Under the pieces are notes generated by a model. The model ran no database searches and was not told the DNA's origin. It saw only the letters and a program-made list of their open reading frames with translations. 64,000 nt of DNA from Apoda limacodes (lineage: Eukaryota; Arthropoda; Insecta; Lepidoptera; Limacodidae). A program made the position numbers and the translations under genes. The stretch covers positions 14,637,001 through 14,701,000 of the forward strand of contig OX291553.1 in the NCBI GenBank assembly GCA_946406115.1, given 5' to 3'. Of the stretch, positions 62,087-64,000 are shown one piece after another (the stretch's first letter is position 1; the number at the start of each line of letters is the position of its first letter).

Positions 62087-62187
62087 AGCAGAGATGCGCG
62101 TGCGGCGGCTGTTCCACACCCCTGGGTGCCGGACGGTAGCTGGCGCGCGCGACCCTCTGTGACGCGACGTCTGTTTGACATTTTTAG
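62087..62187 (+). other. GC-rich exon-like segment, unassigned
   Basis: CTGTACAG acceptor, 101 nt open in one frame (SRDARAAAVPHPWVPDGSWR and onward to RRLFDIF), then AG|GTAATT donor. It is far GC-richer than its surroundings. No homology recognised and the polypyrimidine tract is weak. It could be an exon of an unseen gene or a piece of a transposon. Confidence 0.3.
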
Positions 62188-63261
62188 GTAATTCAAAAAA
62201 CATGTCTTAAATATTTTGAAACCTTAATTCATATAAAGATATCCTTTATATTTATATATTTTTGATTTAGCTTATTTTAAGTCTGTTTTTCTTAATTTTT
62301 AATTACTTATAATATTTTTATTTTATTTTCATTAATTTCGCTAGATAATTTAAGGCACTTGTGTTTCTCATGTTTACACAACTAAGTATATATAAGTAAA
62401 TCTTTTGTGTAATTATTTTTTGTTTTTAACCATGCATAATATAAGAATATATGATTATAAATTATTTATTATTATTGTAAAAATATTAGAGTAACACTAT
62501 TTAGATATTAACGTGTGGATAGCTGTACGAGTTTTATATTGATTATTAAAATACTTAAACATTATTTACTTAGTTTAATTGTAATAACTGTTAGTAAAAT
62601 AATTAAATGTCAGAAATGTAGTTATTTCTTTTTTCCCTATACGGAAACATAGAAAATATATCCCCGGAGGCGCAAAACACGGAAAACAATAGCCACACAC
62701 TGTAATTCGACCAAATACTGGCCGTAATACAGTAAATGTGTTAACTTGCGAGATTGTCATTTTGTTTTTTTCAATGGTGGAAGCCAATACAAAAATGTAT
62801 AAATTATATAGGCATATATTCTGTAAAACAATAAATGTATAATTTATATAATTTCTGGTCTTAAATAGCAGAATCCAGAAAGTTTGAGCAGAAACGAAGC
62901 CCTATTACTAAGCCTACTCTATGTGTATGTCTTTCCGACCATCAAAGGGCTCTATCTTTTAGTTTTGACCGACATAGCGCATATTTTGCAAAAATTAACG
63001 CTGTTTTTCGCAGAATAAACGTTACAATGGCGAATTACCTTCATTAGGACGAATAATAACAATTTAAAAAAGAAAAAATTTAAGAGGGTCGCCATACAAA
63101 AAATCGTTTTCATTGTTTCTACTCTTTTGAAAAACAGTAGTACATTTAAGCTTCAAACTAGCCGTAATCACAGTATGAGCTCTAAAGTAAGACAAATAAT
63201 ACAAACCGGTCTAGTATGAGATAGCCGCGAGTCATTAGCATCTTAAATTTACCATGTTAGC
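62188..63261. other. No gene seen
   Basis: AT-rich DNA. The 70-codon minus frame at 62575-62787 has no recognisable domain. Confidence 0.45.
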
Positions 63262-63535
63262 GCCATTGTTTCCCTCGCAGCCTAGTTGGCAGTGTTTTCG
63301 ACTGCTGCGCAGAGGGTTCGATTTTGGACAAACATTTATGTAATAAAAAAAAACATCTGTGTTTGTCTTGATTCTGGGTGTATTTATGTATAACATGTAT
63401 GTATTTACAAAAAAAAAGTAAAATATATGTATCTGTATCCCGTTGTCTGGTATCCATAACACAAGCTTTGCTTACTTTGGGACCAGACGGCGGTGTGTGT
63501 TATGTCCAAAAATATTTATTATTATTATTATTTAG
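63262..63535 (+). mobile_element. tRNA-derived SINE (family S), fullest copy
   Basis: tccctcgcagcctagttggc (box A), gagggttcgattttgg (box B), body with two A-runs, end block cataacacaagctttgctta and gaccagacggcggtgtgtgt, then a (TTA)n tail at 63515-63533, the usual SINE tail. Confidence 0.8.
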
Positions 63536-63589
63536 CGATTATTAAGAGAAACATTTGTTTGTTAGAAGCAATATTCGTTGGTGACCGCT

Positions 63590-63710
63590 TGGCGGCACAG
63601 TTTTTGTTTTTGTTTGAGTTTGTATTACGTAAATGGCGGTTGGAACCCACGGAGTGCGAGTCCGACTCGCACTTTACCGTTTTTTTTTCTAATTTTTCAC
63701 TCGGTCGTGA
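63590..63710. repeat. Terminal piece of a GTGCGAGTCCGACTCGCAC repeat
   Basis: ggagtgcgagtccgactcgc actttaccgtttttt resembles one end of the 36.85-kb MITE family (gtgcgagttggactcacac). Opposite end not found before the window stops. Confidence 0.4.
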
Positions 63711-64000
63711 TAAAAATAACTTTTTATTCACAAAACGGAAGTTTTTGAGAGAAACTCGTACATCAATCAAGAAACATCTAACTTTTTAATTTTCTAAGAA
63801 ATTTAATTTCAACATAGCAATAATTCGCTATTACTAAGTGTGCCCATGAAACAAAATTTAAGAAATAAAATTGTTGCTACAAAGATAATGTTGACAATAG
63901 ATTGCTTACAAACGGCATGCTTAAATTTTGTTTGCTTATAAGCAAAAACTACACAAATCGTAAAAAAAAAGTACATTGCTCAGTAATCATACGCTAAAAT

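Noticed and set aside
61871..62191. One 106-codon protein
   Set aside because: The first part is a LINE RT fragment and the second a GC-rich exon-like segment of different character; the fusion is probably accidental.

Overview
The window looks like nuclear DNA of a moth or butterfly (Lepidoptera). This is inferred from AT-rich DNA, GT-AG introns, insect-specific gene families, and many short interspersed repeats of types I associate with lepidopteran genomes. No bacterial-style operons, rRNA genes or intact tRNA genes were seen.

Two protein-coding genes can be assembled. They are divergently oriented, with their 5' ends about 13.7 kb apart. (1) On the minus strand, 12.4-35.3 kb, lies an apparently complete 25-exon gene for a Nudel-type mosaic serine protease. 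Every junction keeps frame and the exons sum to 5,877 nt (1,958 codons plus stop). From the N-terminus it has a type II membrane anchor, a low-complexity stem, LDL-receptor class A (LDLa) repeats, an SRCR-like domain, a trypsin-like protease with an intact triad, a Ser/Thr-rich linker, more LDLa repeats, a second SRCR-like segment, a degenerate protease-like domain without catalytic residues, more LDLa repeats and a terminal SRCR domain. Drosophila Nudel is a follicle-cell protease that starts the dorsoventral protease cascade and acts in eggshell formation. (2) On the plus strand, 49.0-59.9 kb, lies a five-exon Osiris-family gene (signal peptide, two-cysteine region, hydrophobic GKALVLAKMA-type segment, long C-terminal tail).

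Region by region: 0-12.3 kb has no gene I can support, but carries a degraded RTE-type LINE (4.4-5.5 kb), tails of a CR1/Jockey-like LINE, and SINE and other repeats. 12.4-35.3 kb is the nudel gene; its introns hold LINE fragments, SINEs, a 925-bp TA-flanked inverted-repeat element and tandem repeats. 35.4-49.0 kb is the spacer, with a 63-bp minisatellite, a 1.6-kb LINE copy with an RT domain, a LINE tail still open at its 3' end, twin hairpins, and at least four elements with terminal inverted repeats. 49.0-59.9 kb is the Osiris gene; its large introns contain LINE tails, a SINE, and a 1.08-kb element with a clear TTA duplication inserted into a LINE tail. 60-64 kb contains LINE RT fragments, a SINE, and a GC-rich exon-like segment at 62.1 kb that I cannot assign.

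The two genes have no evident functional link. The most unusual features are the inverted-repeat elements with readable target sites, the nested insertions, and the inactive second protease domain. I saw no clearly novel multi-gene system.
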